64,000 nucleotides of DNA from Sinotaia quadrata (lineage: Eukaryota > Mollusca > Gastropoda > Architaenioglossa > Viviparidae), in assembly GCA_028829895.1 (NCBI GenBank), contig CM054180.1:100724635-100788634 (forward strand), read 5' to 3'. The position numbers were made by a program, and so were the translations under genes. Below, piece after piece: positions 33,712 through 43,735 of the stretch; within the stretch, counting starts at the first letter, position 1; every line of letters begins with the position of its first letter. Under the pieces are notes generated by a model. That model had not been told where the DNA came from. It ran no database searches and was given only the letters and a program-made list of their open reading frames with translations.

Positions 33712-34010
33712 GAAACACATATAGGAGACGCATCACAAAGGTCCAGCCTTATGCTAAACGTTTATTATTTAATCTAGCTCAAGCCTTCGATTTCCATTGT
33801 GAATGCAGCCCCCCCTATGACAAATACGAATGGGAAAGGGAGTCAATATTTATAGCTTTAAGGGAATTTATTAAAGAAACAAATTTAAGTGAAACAGAAA
33901 TAAAACAAGACCAAATGCCCAGGCGGATTAGAATTATATATAGCTCATTGTCATCAGATTTAGAGAAGGATTTTATTGTACTAGCCCAAGCAATAGCAAT
34001 GTCTTTTTAA
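33712..34010 (+). CDS. Possible terminal coding exon, unidentified protein
   Basis: A frame of about 99 codons runs from a splice-acceptor-like CACACTTTCAG (ending at 33711) to TAA. It is complex and looks protein-like. A basic start (YRRRITK) is followed by RLLFNLAQAFDFHCECSPPY, then mixed-charge, probably helical sequence with alternating Leu/Ile and Glu/Lys, and it ends in a hydrophobic AQAIAMSF. There is no homopolymer bias, unlike nearly all other long frames here. I cannot assign a family. If it is an exon, its polypyrimidine tract would be replaced by a CA microsatellite, which is unusual. It could instead be a fragment of a transposon protein. No matching upstream exon was found in the window. 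Confidence 0.38.
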
Positions 34011-34606
34011 GTGTTTCTCCTTTGCAACTTGTCTTTCACTCGATGACCAAAACAATACCTGACCCTCGGCTGTTATAAGCGTTGGCATGACGTCATTTGG
34101 TTCAGGTGAAAGGAGGTTTGGCATTCTTATACTAACCAAGAAATGTGTAGAGGAGAAGGCTGAATGGGGCTCACAACGGTTTCTTCTCAGCTGGTATTCC
34201 CTCGCACAAGGTGCCACACTGGAGAGAATATGTCTTTTACACATTCCTTACCATCATAGGTTAAGTGACGTCACGTGCACTCATTCAGACAAATTTATAG
34301 ATTAGAGAACAGTGATACAGACCTTCCACACTCACTCTCGCTCAGAAATCAAACTAGCATTTATGAATACAGATATATATAAATGAAAGTGCATAAACAA
34401 GCTGCAAAATGAAGAAAATGTTAGTTTTAATAACTAGCTAAATAAACCACAATCCTGACCTTTTGCTGGCAATCACTGAAATATAAAATCCAGATTTTCC
34501 CACACGTACAGAAGCATAATTGTATTCAGTCTGGGAAATATACTCTAGGAGACAATCACTCAATATAGCAGATGCTAGAGTGGACATCTGAGGCAGTATA
34601 CTTTTC
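34011..34606. other. Sequence after the possible exon; two CRE octamers
   Basis: TGACGTCA lies at 34088-34095 and 34266-34273. The second continues into CACGTG, giving TGACGTCACGTG. A 72-codon frame between them (34087-34305) has no recognisable domain. Confidence 0.5.
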
Positions 34607-34684
34607 GGTTTCTCTAGCTCACCTATTTAAGGTTTCTCTAGCTCACCTATTTTGGGTTTCTCTAGCTCACCTATTTAAGGTTTC
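34607..34684. repeat. 24-base minisatellite, 3 copies plus partial
   Basis: GGTTTCTCTAGCTCACCTAT plus TTAA begins at 34607, 34631 and 34655. A fourth GGTTTCT starts at 34679. Confidence 0.96.
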
Positions 34685-35465
34685 TGACATCTGGTTCCAA
34701 GATTTCCCCTACCATGATTGGCAGTCTTCCTATCCAGCCCTAGCTTAATTGGCCGACGGTCCACAATCCTCTCTTAAAGGCCTTCATTTCTTTGTCCACA
34801 TACAGGGACCCGAAGAAGTAACAAGTCATACCAGAGATTTACATAACCAGGGTAGGTGGAAAACTTGAGGCTGAGTTTTAATAAAAATGCCAGAATTATA
34901 ATGCTGCAAGTTGAAATCATTATTTTTATAATGATTTAAAGTGATAAGTCTGAACCTGTTATCAATGTTTAAATTAGTATTATTAAAGTTTAACATTATT
35001 GTGGGTTTAGATATATTTATCATTTATGAATTTAATAAAACCATGAGAATGTGGGCCAACACACCACGATTAGTAGAAGTATGCCAATCTGTCGCTACTG
35101 AAGACGTTTCCCCAAGGGTACAAGGGTATCATTCTGAGACACAGCAATCCCTGTTACCTACTTAGGTGTTAGAGTTATTGTTGCGATTGATGTGGACTAT
35201 GGTAGATAATGTTTTAATACCTGAGTTTTAGTCTGGTGAAAAGAATATTTCTACTTAAATGTGGATTTCTCTTGTTTAGTGTGAACCTGCTGTGTCTCCC
35301 CAAGGGAATAGTCTACCTTAGTGAGTGTTGCACCTTTAAAGCCATTTGACGTCACTTGTTTGTACTGATTTCAACAAGTGCTATTCACAGCGAAATCCAC
35401 TGTGCCTGATGTAATGAAATAATAGAAGCATCTAGCCTGGCTTTAGTTGGAGACTGACAGTACAA
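34685..35465. other. Single-copy AT-rich sequence
   Basis: TGACGTCA at 35347-35354. No supported gene. Confidence 0.5.
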
Positions 35466-35640
35466 TAATTGATGGAGGAATGAATGATGAATGAACGAAC
35501 GAATAATGACAAACGAATGATGAAGGAATTATGACAAACGAATGATGAATAAACGTTGACAAATGAATGATGAGCAAACAATGATAAACCATTCACGACA
35601 AATGAATGACACAAGCGCAGTGATGACGAAGGAATCACGA
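35466..35640. repeat. Degenerate ~28-base array, phrase GACAAACGAATGATGAA
   Basis: ACAAACGAATGATGAA-type phrases recur about six times, mixed with GAAC/GAAT tetranucleotide sequence. Confidence 0.8.
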
Positions 35641-36094
35641 AGGAAAGATGAGGAGCACATGACCCAAATAAACAGCCTCGATCTGAAAATTCGTGACCAA
35701 CAATAACTTAAACATAGTTCACACAAAGCGATGCGGTCATATTGGGGTAAATCTGCACAACTACACGTGAGGGGGAGGGGGAGGGAGTAAGCTTCCACTC
35801 TGAACAGTCAGATTAATGATGCCAGAGAGTGGAGGAGGGGGGAAGTAGTACTAAGTTTGCAATTTCAGTACCTCGCGACCGCAATCGTGTTTCCTAGGAG
35901 ACATCAAGCGCCGCGATATATGTTGATGACTTCTTCAGACATAAGCAACGGGGTTATCGTTTTTTGAAAGGCAGACCTCGCTTCATTAGTCCTCGCTTCA
36001 CGCAGGTTTGTTCCGACCTTCTGCATGAGTGAGCATCGCTCCACGTTGCTAGTGGCAACGGTTTTAAACGTTCAATTGCTCGCGATGCTCAATC
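35641..36094. other. Single-copy sequence, G-rich patches
   Basis: GGGGGAGGGGGAGGG at about 35771-35785 and GGAGGGGGGAAG at about 35834 could support G-quadruplexes. No gene is supported. Confidence 0.5.
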
Positions 36095-36295
36095 ATGGAG
36101 CTGATGCGGTCAGTAATAATCGTCAGTAAATACTTCGCTGTAATTGGTCTAGCTGCTCTTCTCGTGACCGCTGACGTCACGTGGTATTCTCACACAAATC
36201 CGAATTGGGTCGCTCGAACAGGGTACCAGATACTAAGAGGGACAAGCTCAGTAAAGTTACAAGTACGGGCAGACAATCCACTCATTCAAAAGTAA
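36095..36295 (+). CDS. Possible small secreted or membrane-anchored peptide, 66 codons
   Basis: The ATG lies in a good metazoan context (A at -3, G at +4). Residues 1-27 look like a signal peptide or anchor: MELMRS, a hydrophobic stretch with VIIV and FAVIGLAALLV, then TAD, where cleavage is plausible. The remaining 40 or so residues are polar and contain no cysteines, which argues against a disulphide-rich toxin or neuropeptide precursor. TGACGTCACGTG lies inside the frame (36172-36183). The 3' end of the frame runs into a 41-base tandem duplication (36256-36338), so the stop may not be original. No family is recognised; it could be a first exon or chance. Confidence 0.22.
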   Translation: MELMRSVIIVSKYFAVIGLAALLVTADVTWYSHTNPNWVARTGYQILRGTSSVKLQVRADNPLIQK

Positions 36296-36338
36296 ATTTA
36301 CAAGAACGGGCAGATAATCCACTAATTCTAAAGTAAAC
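36256..36338. repeat. 41-base tandem duplication, 2 copies
   Basis: TTACAAGTACGGGCAGACAA recurs 41 bases on as TTACAAGAACGGGCAGATAA. Both are followed by TCCACT and an AAAGTAAA tail. Confidence 0.93.
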
Positions 36339-36441
36339 ACGTCTTTTAGTCACGGTTGTGCACGGTTGTTGCAGTGCTTGATTTGGATTTCACCGCCTGT
36401 TGCCAACTTTCGCTGTTTCAGCGCCTGGGAGGGGATTTATA

Positions 36442-36449
36442 CCCTAGAT
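36442..36449. repeat. Left target-site duplication of the hAT-type element
   Basis: CCCTAGAT lies directly before the left terminal repeat. The right flank is CCCTAGAG (37117-37124), matching at 7 of 8 positions. Confidence 0.8.
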
Positions 36450-37116
36450 CAGGGGTTCTCAACCAGAGAGGAATTCCCCGCAAGGGGGGATTTGAGGGTT
36501 TCGGGGAGTGGAGTTGGATTGGGACCACAGACTCAAACTGTTAGGATACTGATCTTTCTACAAAGTACAATTCTACAGATTGTACATAACCTAGTGCGTA
36601 TGTCGCAGATTAAATTAAAAGCAAAAGTAAATATTTCACTTTTTATCTGTGGAACTTGAATCTGTTAAGTAATTAGTCATGAAAATAAAATACTACTTTT
36701 ATTCAAGTTTTAAAATCCATAACATTTCTATCACTATAAATGTGTAAATCTCCAATATAAAAATAATCCAAGTAAATGTATATGTACTAAAATAGAAAAG
36801 AATAAAAGATTTTCGACATTATATGAATATTATTTGAAATGCACCTAATGAGTCAGACATTCTTAGAAGTGGGGGGCGAATGTTGGAAAGGGGGAATGGC
36901 ATTCTTACATATAGTAAAAGGGGGGGGGGGTAATGGCATTCTTACATATGGTGAAAGGAGGGGGGTCATGACATTCTTATATATGGTGAAAAGAGAAGAA
37001 TGACATTCTTACATGGTGAAAAGAGAAGAATGACATTCTTACATGGTGAAAAGAGAAGAATGACATTCTTACATGGTGTAAAGGGTGCATGGGGCAAAAG
37101 AGGTTGAGAACCACTG
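36450..37116. mobile_element. Non-autonomous hAT-type DNA transposon, 667 bases
   Basis: The left end reads CAGGGGTTCTCAACC (36450-36464). The right end, read on the minus strand, is CAGTGGTTCTCAACC (37116-37102): 15-base terminal inverted repeats differing at one base. This terminal sequence is characteristic of hAT superfamily elements such as the Charlie group. The flanks carry the 8-base duplication typical of hAT (CCCTAGAT / CCCTAGAG). There is no transposase frame inside; the interior is AT-rich on the left and, from about 36870, holds a G-rich minisatellite on the right. It would depend on a transposase supplied from elsewhere. The mismatched ends and target site suggest an old copy. 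Confidence 0.85.
36888..37085. repeat. Minisatellite inside the hAT element, 30-37-base units, 6 copies
   Basis: GACATTCTTACATGGTGAAA-type units have ATTCTTA starting at 36901, 36938, 36973, 37005, 37035 and 37065, so the spacing falls from 37 to 30. The left copies carry ATATGGTGAAAGG plus a poly-G run (11 G at 36920-36930); the right three carry AAAGAGAAGAATGAC and are almost identical. Confidence 0.93.
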
Positions 37117-37124
37117 CCCTAGAG
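37117..37124. repeat. Right target-site duplication of the hAT-type element
   Basis: CCCTAGAG directly follows the right terminal repeat and pairs with CCCTAGAT at 36442-36449. Confidence 0.8.
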
Positions 37125-37714
37125 AGCAGTGGGAGAAGTAAAAACTAATAGCGGAATTATTTTGTGAATTTTATAGTTGCAATTTTATTCAGGCAGAGGC
37201 CAAACACCCTACCGTTGCTATATTTATTTCTTTTCTAACTGCCAAAAGTTATTTTTAGCGCTGCACGGCTTGTTGCCCTCGGGACCCCATTTATCTTCCC
37301 ATCCAGATAATAAGCTAACAACCATTGGCTAAGGCGGTTAAAATGTCCCGTGCGTGGCATTGCTTCGTCTGGAGACCAATCTCATGTCCTTTTGGGTAGG
37401 AGGCCAGCTGTCCAACATTTTTCGCTGCCTCCTGTCAATTAAGGGCGACTTGTAGCGAGAGCAGTAATTTGTATGCCTGCTACTTGAACGTTCTGGCAGC
37501 CGACAATGCACGTTTTAAAAACTTTGGCGCGTTGTGAGTGTAATTTTCTGCTGTTTTATCGACTGCATTACTAAGTTATGTTTTTTACTGCTAGTAATGT
37601 TTTAATGTTACTGCTTTTCTTCTTTTACTATTGCTCTACTGCTATTTACTATGGACAATTTTTACTGTTTTGGATCTATTACTGCTATTTGCTACGATGC
37701 CACTGCTCATACAA
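37125..37714. other. Sequence right of the hAT element
   Basis: Apart from the SINE-like block nothing is supported. From about 37570 the sequence becomes TACTGC-rich, leading into the next array. Confidence 0.5.
37330..37470 (+). mobile_element. Weak tRNA-derived SINE-like fragment
   Basis: TTGGCTAAGGCGGTTAAAAT near 37335 resembles a tRNA A box followed by the GGTTAA typical of Leu/Ser-type tRNAs. The expected B box is poorly matched (GCTTCGTCT about 35 bases on). A later TCAATTAAGGGCGACTTG block is short and distinctive, as SINE bodies often are. It may be an old degraded copy or chance. Confidence 0.22.
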
Positions 37715-38020
37715 CTGCTATTTTTACTACTATTTCAACTGCTATTTTTACTACTATTTCAACTGCTATTTACTACTGCTAATACTACCGCATTTTACTA
37801 CTATTTCAACTGCTATTTTTACTACTATTTCAACTGCTATTTTTACTACTATTTCAACTGCTATTTTTACTACTATTTCAACTGCTATTTTTACTACTAT
37901 TTCAACTGCTATTTTTACTACTATTTCAACTGCTATTTTTACTACTATTTCAACTGCTATTTACTACTGCTAATACTACCGCATTTTACTACTATTTCAA
38001 CTACTATTTACTAGTATTTT
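37715..38020. repeat. 24-base minisatellite, about 12 copies with a repeated interruption
   Basis: TTTTTACTACTATTTCAACT plus GCTA repeats every 24 bases. A longer block with TACTACTGCTAATACTACCG appears at about 37770 and again at about 37965, so part of the array was duplicated as a unit. Divisibility by three creates spurious Tyr/Phe/Cys and Ile/Ser/Thr frames. Confidence 0.95.
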
Positions 38021-38039
38021 TCTACTATATGCTGTACTA

Positions 38040-38745
38040 TTACTACTACTATTAACTATTGTTTAGAGGAGCCTACTACTGCTATTTACTGCTACTCTAG
38101 TACTATTACTACTGCGCTTACTTCTGCTCCTATTTCTACTATTACTACAATTATTTGTTACTGCTTTTAGGAGCCCACTACTGCTTTGTACTACTACTAT
38201 TGTATAGAGGAGCCGACTACAGCTATATATTATTACTGATGTTACTGAGGAGCCAACTATAGGTATATATACTATCATTAATACTATTGGGAAGCCAAAT
38301 GCAGCTATATATTATTACTAATGTTATTGAGGAGCCAATACAGATATATACTATTACTGAGGAACCAATACAGATATATTCTATTACTGATGTTTTTGAG
38401 GAGCCAACTACATCTATATACCATTACTAATGTTATTGAGGAGCCAGCTACAGCTATATAGTATTACCAATGTTATTGAGGAGCCAGCTGCAGCTATATA
38501 GTATTACCAATGTTATTGAGGAGCCAGCTACAGCTAAATAGTATTACCAATGTTATTGAGGAGCCAGCTACAGCTATATAGTATTACCAATGTTATTGAG
38601 GAGCCAGCTACAGCTATATAGTATTACCAATGTTATTGAGGAGCCAGCTACAGCTAAATAGTATTACCAATGTTAGTGAGGAGCAAGCTACAGCTATATA
38701 GTATTACCAATGTTATTGAGGAGCCAGCTAGAAGTTATATATTAC
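38040..38745. repeat. 40-base minisatellite, about 8 good plus several eroded copies
   Basis: ATTGAGGAGCCAGCTACAGC then TATATAGTATTACCAATGTT repeats every 40 bases from about 38433 to 38735. Left of this are eroded relatives (GAGGAGCCGACTACAGC, GAGGAACCAATACAG) back to about 38065, where sequence grades into TACTAC triplets. Confidence 0.94.
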
Positions 38746-39009
38746 TACTGTTGTTTCTATCCTACTCTATTATTGCTATTGCTTTTCCTGCTAGTATTAC
38801 TAATGCTGTTTGAGACTGCTGCTGTTGTTTACTAGCTCTACTATAACTATTAATTCAGTTCCAAAAATTCTGATACAACTAATACTTCCTCTACAACTAT
38901 TACATTTTTTCCCTACTGCTGCTGCTTCTGCTATTATTGCTAATAATATAGTATTTCAACTCCTACTGCTGCTTTTACTACTACTTCTGCGGCTTTTTTC
39001 TATTTCCTA
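38746..39009. other. CTA/CTG-rich cryptically simple sequence
   Basis: Triplet-like TACTGCTGCT sequence bridging two arrays. Leu-rich frames here are not accepted. Confidence 0.6.
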
Positions 39010-39295
39010 CTGTATTTAATTCTATTACTTACTACTACTATTTATACTATTACTTACTACTACTACTATTTCTAGTATTACTTACTATTACGTACTACTA
39101 CTACTATTTCTACTTTTACTTACTATTACGTACTACTACTATTTATACTATTACTTACTACTACTATTTCTACTATTACTTACTACTACTATTTCTACTA
39201 TTACTTACTACTACTTTTTCTACTATTACTTACTACTACTTTTTCTACTATTACTTACTACTACTATTTCTGCTTTCTATTTACTACTGCAGTTA
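39010..39295. repeat. TAC-triplet array with ~26-29-base blocks
   Basis: TATTACTTACTACTACTATT, TTTCTACTAT and TTTATACTAT blocks alternate about ten times. Confidence 0.88.
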
Positions 39296-39606
39296 TTGCT
39301 TCTTTTTTACTACTTCTACTAATGCTGTTACTATCATTGTCATTGCTATTGAAATAGCAACTACAGCCTCTCTGTATCATTCTACTTTACAGTATATGTG
39401 CAACCTTTTGATTGGTCAAAGGGATACCTATAAAAATTAGTTATTTAACCGTTTACCACTTGTCAGTTAAGATCGGGTTTAACAATTAATCCAGTTTCAC
39501 GTTCTAGCAGTGTTTTGTTCTCTGGCAAGTTTCTCTATGGTAACAGGAAACAGCGATAAGGTTTCTGTAACAGACCCATACGGCACGTAGTGGTAAGGCT
39601 TTGGTA

Positions 39607-39800
39607 GTACGGTATCTCTTTGATAACAGATTCGAGATGTAAATATACAGGGCACAGTGGTAAGTATCTCTTTGATAACAGATTCGAGATGTAAATATAC
39701 AGGGCACAGTGGTAAGTATCTCTTTGATAACAGATTCGAGATGTAAATATACAGGGCGCAGTGGTAAGTCACTCTTTAATAACAGAGTTGTAAATGTACA
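39607..39800. repeat. 52-base minisatellite, 3 good copies plus eroded edges
   Basis: GGTAAGTATCTCTTTGATAA, CAGATTCGAGATGTAAATAT, ACAGGGCACAGT repeats with starts at 39659 and 39711. The first copy begins GGTATCTC at 39611 and the last erodes after 39763. Confidence 0.95.
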
Positions 39801-40564
39801 GCATGCAAGGCATTTGATTCGGATACGAGATAATAGTTATTGACGACCATGACGTCACACGTATGCAATCCCATCGGAGACTTCAGTTACGTCATCCAAT
39901 TTTAAAGAGCACTCGAGCGGAGAAATATTTCCAAATATAAAAATTACAATCACTAGGCCCATCAATATTGTAGTTTTTGCATCTTCCATTTAATCTTCAT
40001 TAATCATTCACGGCACAATAATTTATTATTCATTTACAATCACTCTTCTTGTTCTCTCTCCATCATAGGAGTGGTTTCCCTTTTTTAAAGCTTACATTTA
40101 TCACTTTTCTTGTTTAATGTTTCTCAGCTTTGCTTTTGTTGTTTTGCGCAACACCCAGGTCACTCGAAGGGGAAATGTATCTTTCCGAGCAATAATAAAT
40201 TGTATCAATCATCACTATTAATGCCAGTTTCTTCTCTTCATTTAAACCACATATATAAAAGTAAATTCTTCATTGCCCTTCCTTGATGTTCCTTTAATAA
40301 ATGAACCACGCACACACACACACACACACTCACATACAACTTATAAATACAACCGTCTAAATAAAATCCAAACTACATAGGGCCCATCAAGTAATAAAAG
40401 TGAAAATGACTGACGACGACGGACGGTGGTGGTGGTGGTGATGGTGGTTGTGGTGGTGGTGGTATAACTTATTTTCCATCCTTTTGATCATAACTGAAGA
40501 TTTGTCATCGAGAGGCATTTAAAATCCTTTCGCTAAGTATAAATTCGCTAACGATTGTTATTTT
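39801..40564. other. Single-copy sequence with short simple repeats
   Basis: TGACGTCA at 39850-39857, a (CA)n patch at 40309-40333 and a (GGT)n patch at 40424-40463. No gene is supported. Confidence 0.55.
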
Positions 40565-40715
40565 ACTCTTGCTAGATCTTTCAGTCAACAATCCTTGTCA
40601 CGCGGTTTAAAAACTCTTCCTAGATCTTTCAGTCAACAATCCTTGTCACGCGGTTTAAAAACTCTTGCTAGATCTTTCAGTCAACAATCCTTGTCACACG
40701 GTTTAAAAATGGATT
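40565..40715. repeat. 48-base minisatellite, 3 copies
   Basis: TAGATCTTTCAGTCAACAAT begins at 40573, 40621 and 40669. The copies are nearly identical (CACGCGG versus CACACGG in the third). Confidence 0.96.
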
Positions 40716-41138
40716 AGCTATCGAAACCTGTTCCAACGTAGTTTACAGTCCTTTAGTGAGTACTCAAACAGCGAACAAGAGAAAAATATTTCAACAGCAG
40801 GCTTCCTCTGTAACAAAATGAAAGTTTCCATAACTTGGTAAACAGGTAAAGGGACTGAGAGAGTGGAAGAAAACCCACAGTCAGTGCTTTGGAACCAGGT
40901 TCCCGTCTACTGCTAACAGTAACGCCCAAACGATTTGCGTGCAGCCCTCTTGTGGCAGCAGGAATACAAATTTCCAGGATTGCAGTGAACAAATATAAAA
41001 ATAAAAATCCTTTTATTTCCTTCATTTCTTTTTTCTTCTTCACTCTTCGGCGCTTATTTTATTTGGTTGTTTTTTGTTTTTTTTTATGGTCATTTTAAAC
41101 TGACAAAAGACAAATGCTGTTATGATTCAAGTATAAAT
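40716..41138. other. Single-copy sequence, T-rich at its right end
   Basis: No supported gene. Minus and plus frames around 40753-41098 overlap each other and have no recognisable domain. Confidence 0.5.
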
Positions 41139-41171
41139 ATATTCTTTCTTTCTTTCTTTCTATCTTTCTTC

Positions 41172-41214
<43 letters not shown>

Positions 41215-41217
41215 TTT
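41139..41217. repeat. (TTTC)n microsatellite
   Basis: TTCT repeat with two TATC variants in the left part. Confidence 0.96.
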
Positions 41218-41731
41218 TCCTTTCCTTTTTATTTGAAAGGTTTCAACTCTTAATAAATGTAATGCACCTCTCCTGAAATAACAACAGTGTCCAGCTTTGT
41301 AATTTATTTTGAATTTTTCTTCCGTTCTCTTCTGACATTTATTCTTTTTAAATTGAGCATGTTTCATTTATTTTTTTTAAAAGTATTTTCAATCACTTGA
41401 AAGCGACTAAAAAGCGCTACATGTTTCAGTTTTGCTTGGCTTTTTAGAGTTGGTTTCCTTTTATTTGGTTTGGTTGGTTGGTTAATTGGTTGATTGGCTG
41501 CTCCTTTGTTAGCTGGCTTGGTTATTTGCTTGTGTTTCTATATATATTTTTGTTAGTCTTTGCTGTATTTGGATGGTGGCTGGTTGTCTGGTAGTTTGGT
41601 TGAGGGGATGTCCTATTAGATGATTTTTTGTCGTTGGTTTCTTAAGGAGAATCAGAATCTACCCCTTGTTTTTTTTTTTTTAGAAAGGAAATTTGAAATA
41701 TACAGTGGAATTTTTAAATCATGGCGAATAC
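41218..41731. other. T/G-rich non-coding sequence
   Basis: A degenerate TTGG tetranucleotide patch (TTGGTTGGTTGGTTAATTGG) lies at about 41465-41500. No gene. Confidence 0.5.
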
Positions 41732-41838
41732 GTTTTAGTCCTTTTATTTTATTATCCATCTGACATTGTCAGATTTCAAAGCGTGTTTTAGTCCTTTTAT
41801 TTTATTATCCATCTGACATTGTCAGATTTCAACGCAAG
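41732..41838. repeat. 53-base tandem duplication, 2 copies
   Basis: GTTTTAGTCCTTTTATTTTA begins at 41732 and 41785. Both copies continue through CATCTGACATTGTCAG without change. Confidence 0.96.
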
Positions 41839-42171
41839 AAGTTTCCTAGTTATGGAAGGGCATCAACTGTCATGTTGTAAATCTATTTATTTCATAGAAT
41901 TAATTATTGATTTATTATTAGTAGTTAATGTGGAATTTGCATTGCCTTTTTTTTTTTGTTAAATTATTAAATACTTATCTTTGAATTCGTTTTTTTTTAA
42001 TTCACTCTTTAATGTTTATTGGTTGTTTGTTTGTGATTTTCGGGTGGTGGTGTTTGTTTTAGTGAGGATAAATGTAACATTTATGCAAAAATAGAAATGA
42101 ATAAAATAAGTATTGTTGAGACACCGAAACTCGCTGAAAGCTCTTATACCTATAAACATCATAGAAACGAA
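41839..42171. other. AT-rich non-coding sequence
   Basis: Poly-T runs near 41948 and 41992. Nothing else seen. Confidence 0.5.
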
Positions 42172-42427
42172 ACTGAAATATATACATACGCACACAAACA
42201 AACACTGAAATATATTCATACGCACACAAACAAACACTGAAATATATACATACGCACACAAACAAACACTGAAATATATACATACGCACACAAACAAACA
42301 CTGAAATATATACATACGCACACAAACAAACACTGAAATATATACATACGCACACAAACAAACACTGAAATATATACATACGCACACAAACAAACACTGA
42401 AATATATACATACGCACACAAACATAC
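42172..42427. repeat. 32-base minisatellite, about 8 copies
   Basis: CTGAAATATATACATACGCA followed by CACAAACAAACA repeats exactly every 32 bases. The second copy has ATATTCATAC. Cys/Val/Tyr/Ile-rich minus frames (CVCIYFSV) come from the repeat. Confidence 0.97.
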
Positions 42428-42748
42428 GCACGCATCTCGTACATAGCACTTGTGCAACACGTACAACACACTCACGCGTGCTCTCTTTTACACACACGCA
42501 TATTTTCTGTTACTCATTCGTACACATGCATATATACCGCATATATACCCAGACACTAAAAGATTTTTAGCTTATATACTGACAAGCATGATGATATATT
42601 CTCTAGACACGCTTTTCATAAAATTTTGTGTGAGCATATACTTGTTTGTTGTGCTTATATTTTAGTTTGTGTGTATAATCGTTTGTTTATGTGTTTGCGT
42701 GTGGTGTATCCCAAACTCAACATTTAAAGTTGCTCTACAGTTCGCACG

Positions 42749-42779
<31 letters not shown>

Positions 42780-42808
42780 CAACCCATACACACACACACA
42801 CACCAACC

Positions 42809-42855
<47 letters not shown>

Positions 42856-42878
42856 ACACACTCATATGCGCATGCGCG
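42749..42878. repeat. (CA)n microsatellite with a repeated CCAACCCATA interruption
   Basis: CA blocks separated by two ACCAACCCATACACA blocks, then pure CA, then CTCACAC. Confidence 0.95.
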
Positions 42879-43499
42879 CGTACTTACATTAATTTAACTG
42901 TCTAGACCAGACATATCGGTATCAAATCACACCAAAACATTTACCTTCTAAAATTTCTAGACTGCCACATGCCTATACAAATAAACACGCACGCGCACAC
43001 ACACACAGACTAAAATCGCCACCTCTGGTGACAGACACAAAGCTTTACTCTCGGAAGAGATCTTGCCCGCCCATAGAACAAAACTTCGCTTAGGAAATGC
43101 AAAATCTATTCCCGCCACAAAGTCCACACATCCAGAGGGATGAGCCAACCATTAAATCACCATCACGCCGAGTAATAAATACTGAGGACGACTGCAATGG
43201 ATTACGCATCAGTAATCTGGCAGTTCCAAGAGGATTTTTTTTATAAAAAAAACGGAAACCAAATTTCATTCTCCGTTGAAGGCAATATGCCTACGAGAGA
43301 GGTAAACAAATTTGTGCATATATATTTTTATTTTTTTTATTTTATCATATTGATACAAAGATCAATCCTTGAAGAGCCGATATGAACCTATCTTCTGGGA
43401 GAAATGGAGTAATTTCCCTTGCCGGGAATTTCGCATTGATGTTTAGCACATCCTCGAGGTCAGATATACATACATGTGACTGTTCTTTTGATCGGTCAT
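42879..43499. other. Single-copy sequence
   Basis: A short CA patch at about 42985-43007. Frames at 42957-43148 (minus) and 43197-43385 (plus) are unsupported. Confidence 0.5.
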
Positions 43500-43735
43500 T
43501 CGTGGATTCTCTCTCTAATCTATTTCGCTCTCCCTTTTTCACTTTCCTTCTGTCTACTAACTCTTTCTCTCTATAGGCTTTATTTCACCCTTTATCTCCC
43601 CACCCCCTCCTGTATCCTCTCCATTTGTCTCTCTCCCTCTCTGGAATTCCTTCTATCTTTCTATCTCCTCTTTCTCTTTTTCGCTCTCTTTCTCTCCTTT
43701 TGTCTTTTCTATTCTGCTCATACTGATCAGCTGTT
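43500..43735. repeat. CT-rich low-complexity stretch
   Basis: Irregular CTCTTTCTCC-type sequence. Ser/Phe/Leu frames are compositional. Confidence 0.8.

Noticed and set aside
42016..42497. Cys/Val/Tyr-rich minus frames, suggestive of a cysteine-rich secreted protein
   Set aside because: Three staggered frames over a 32-base minisatellite; the cysteines come from CA/TG-type sequence.
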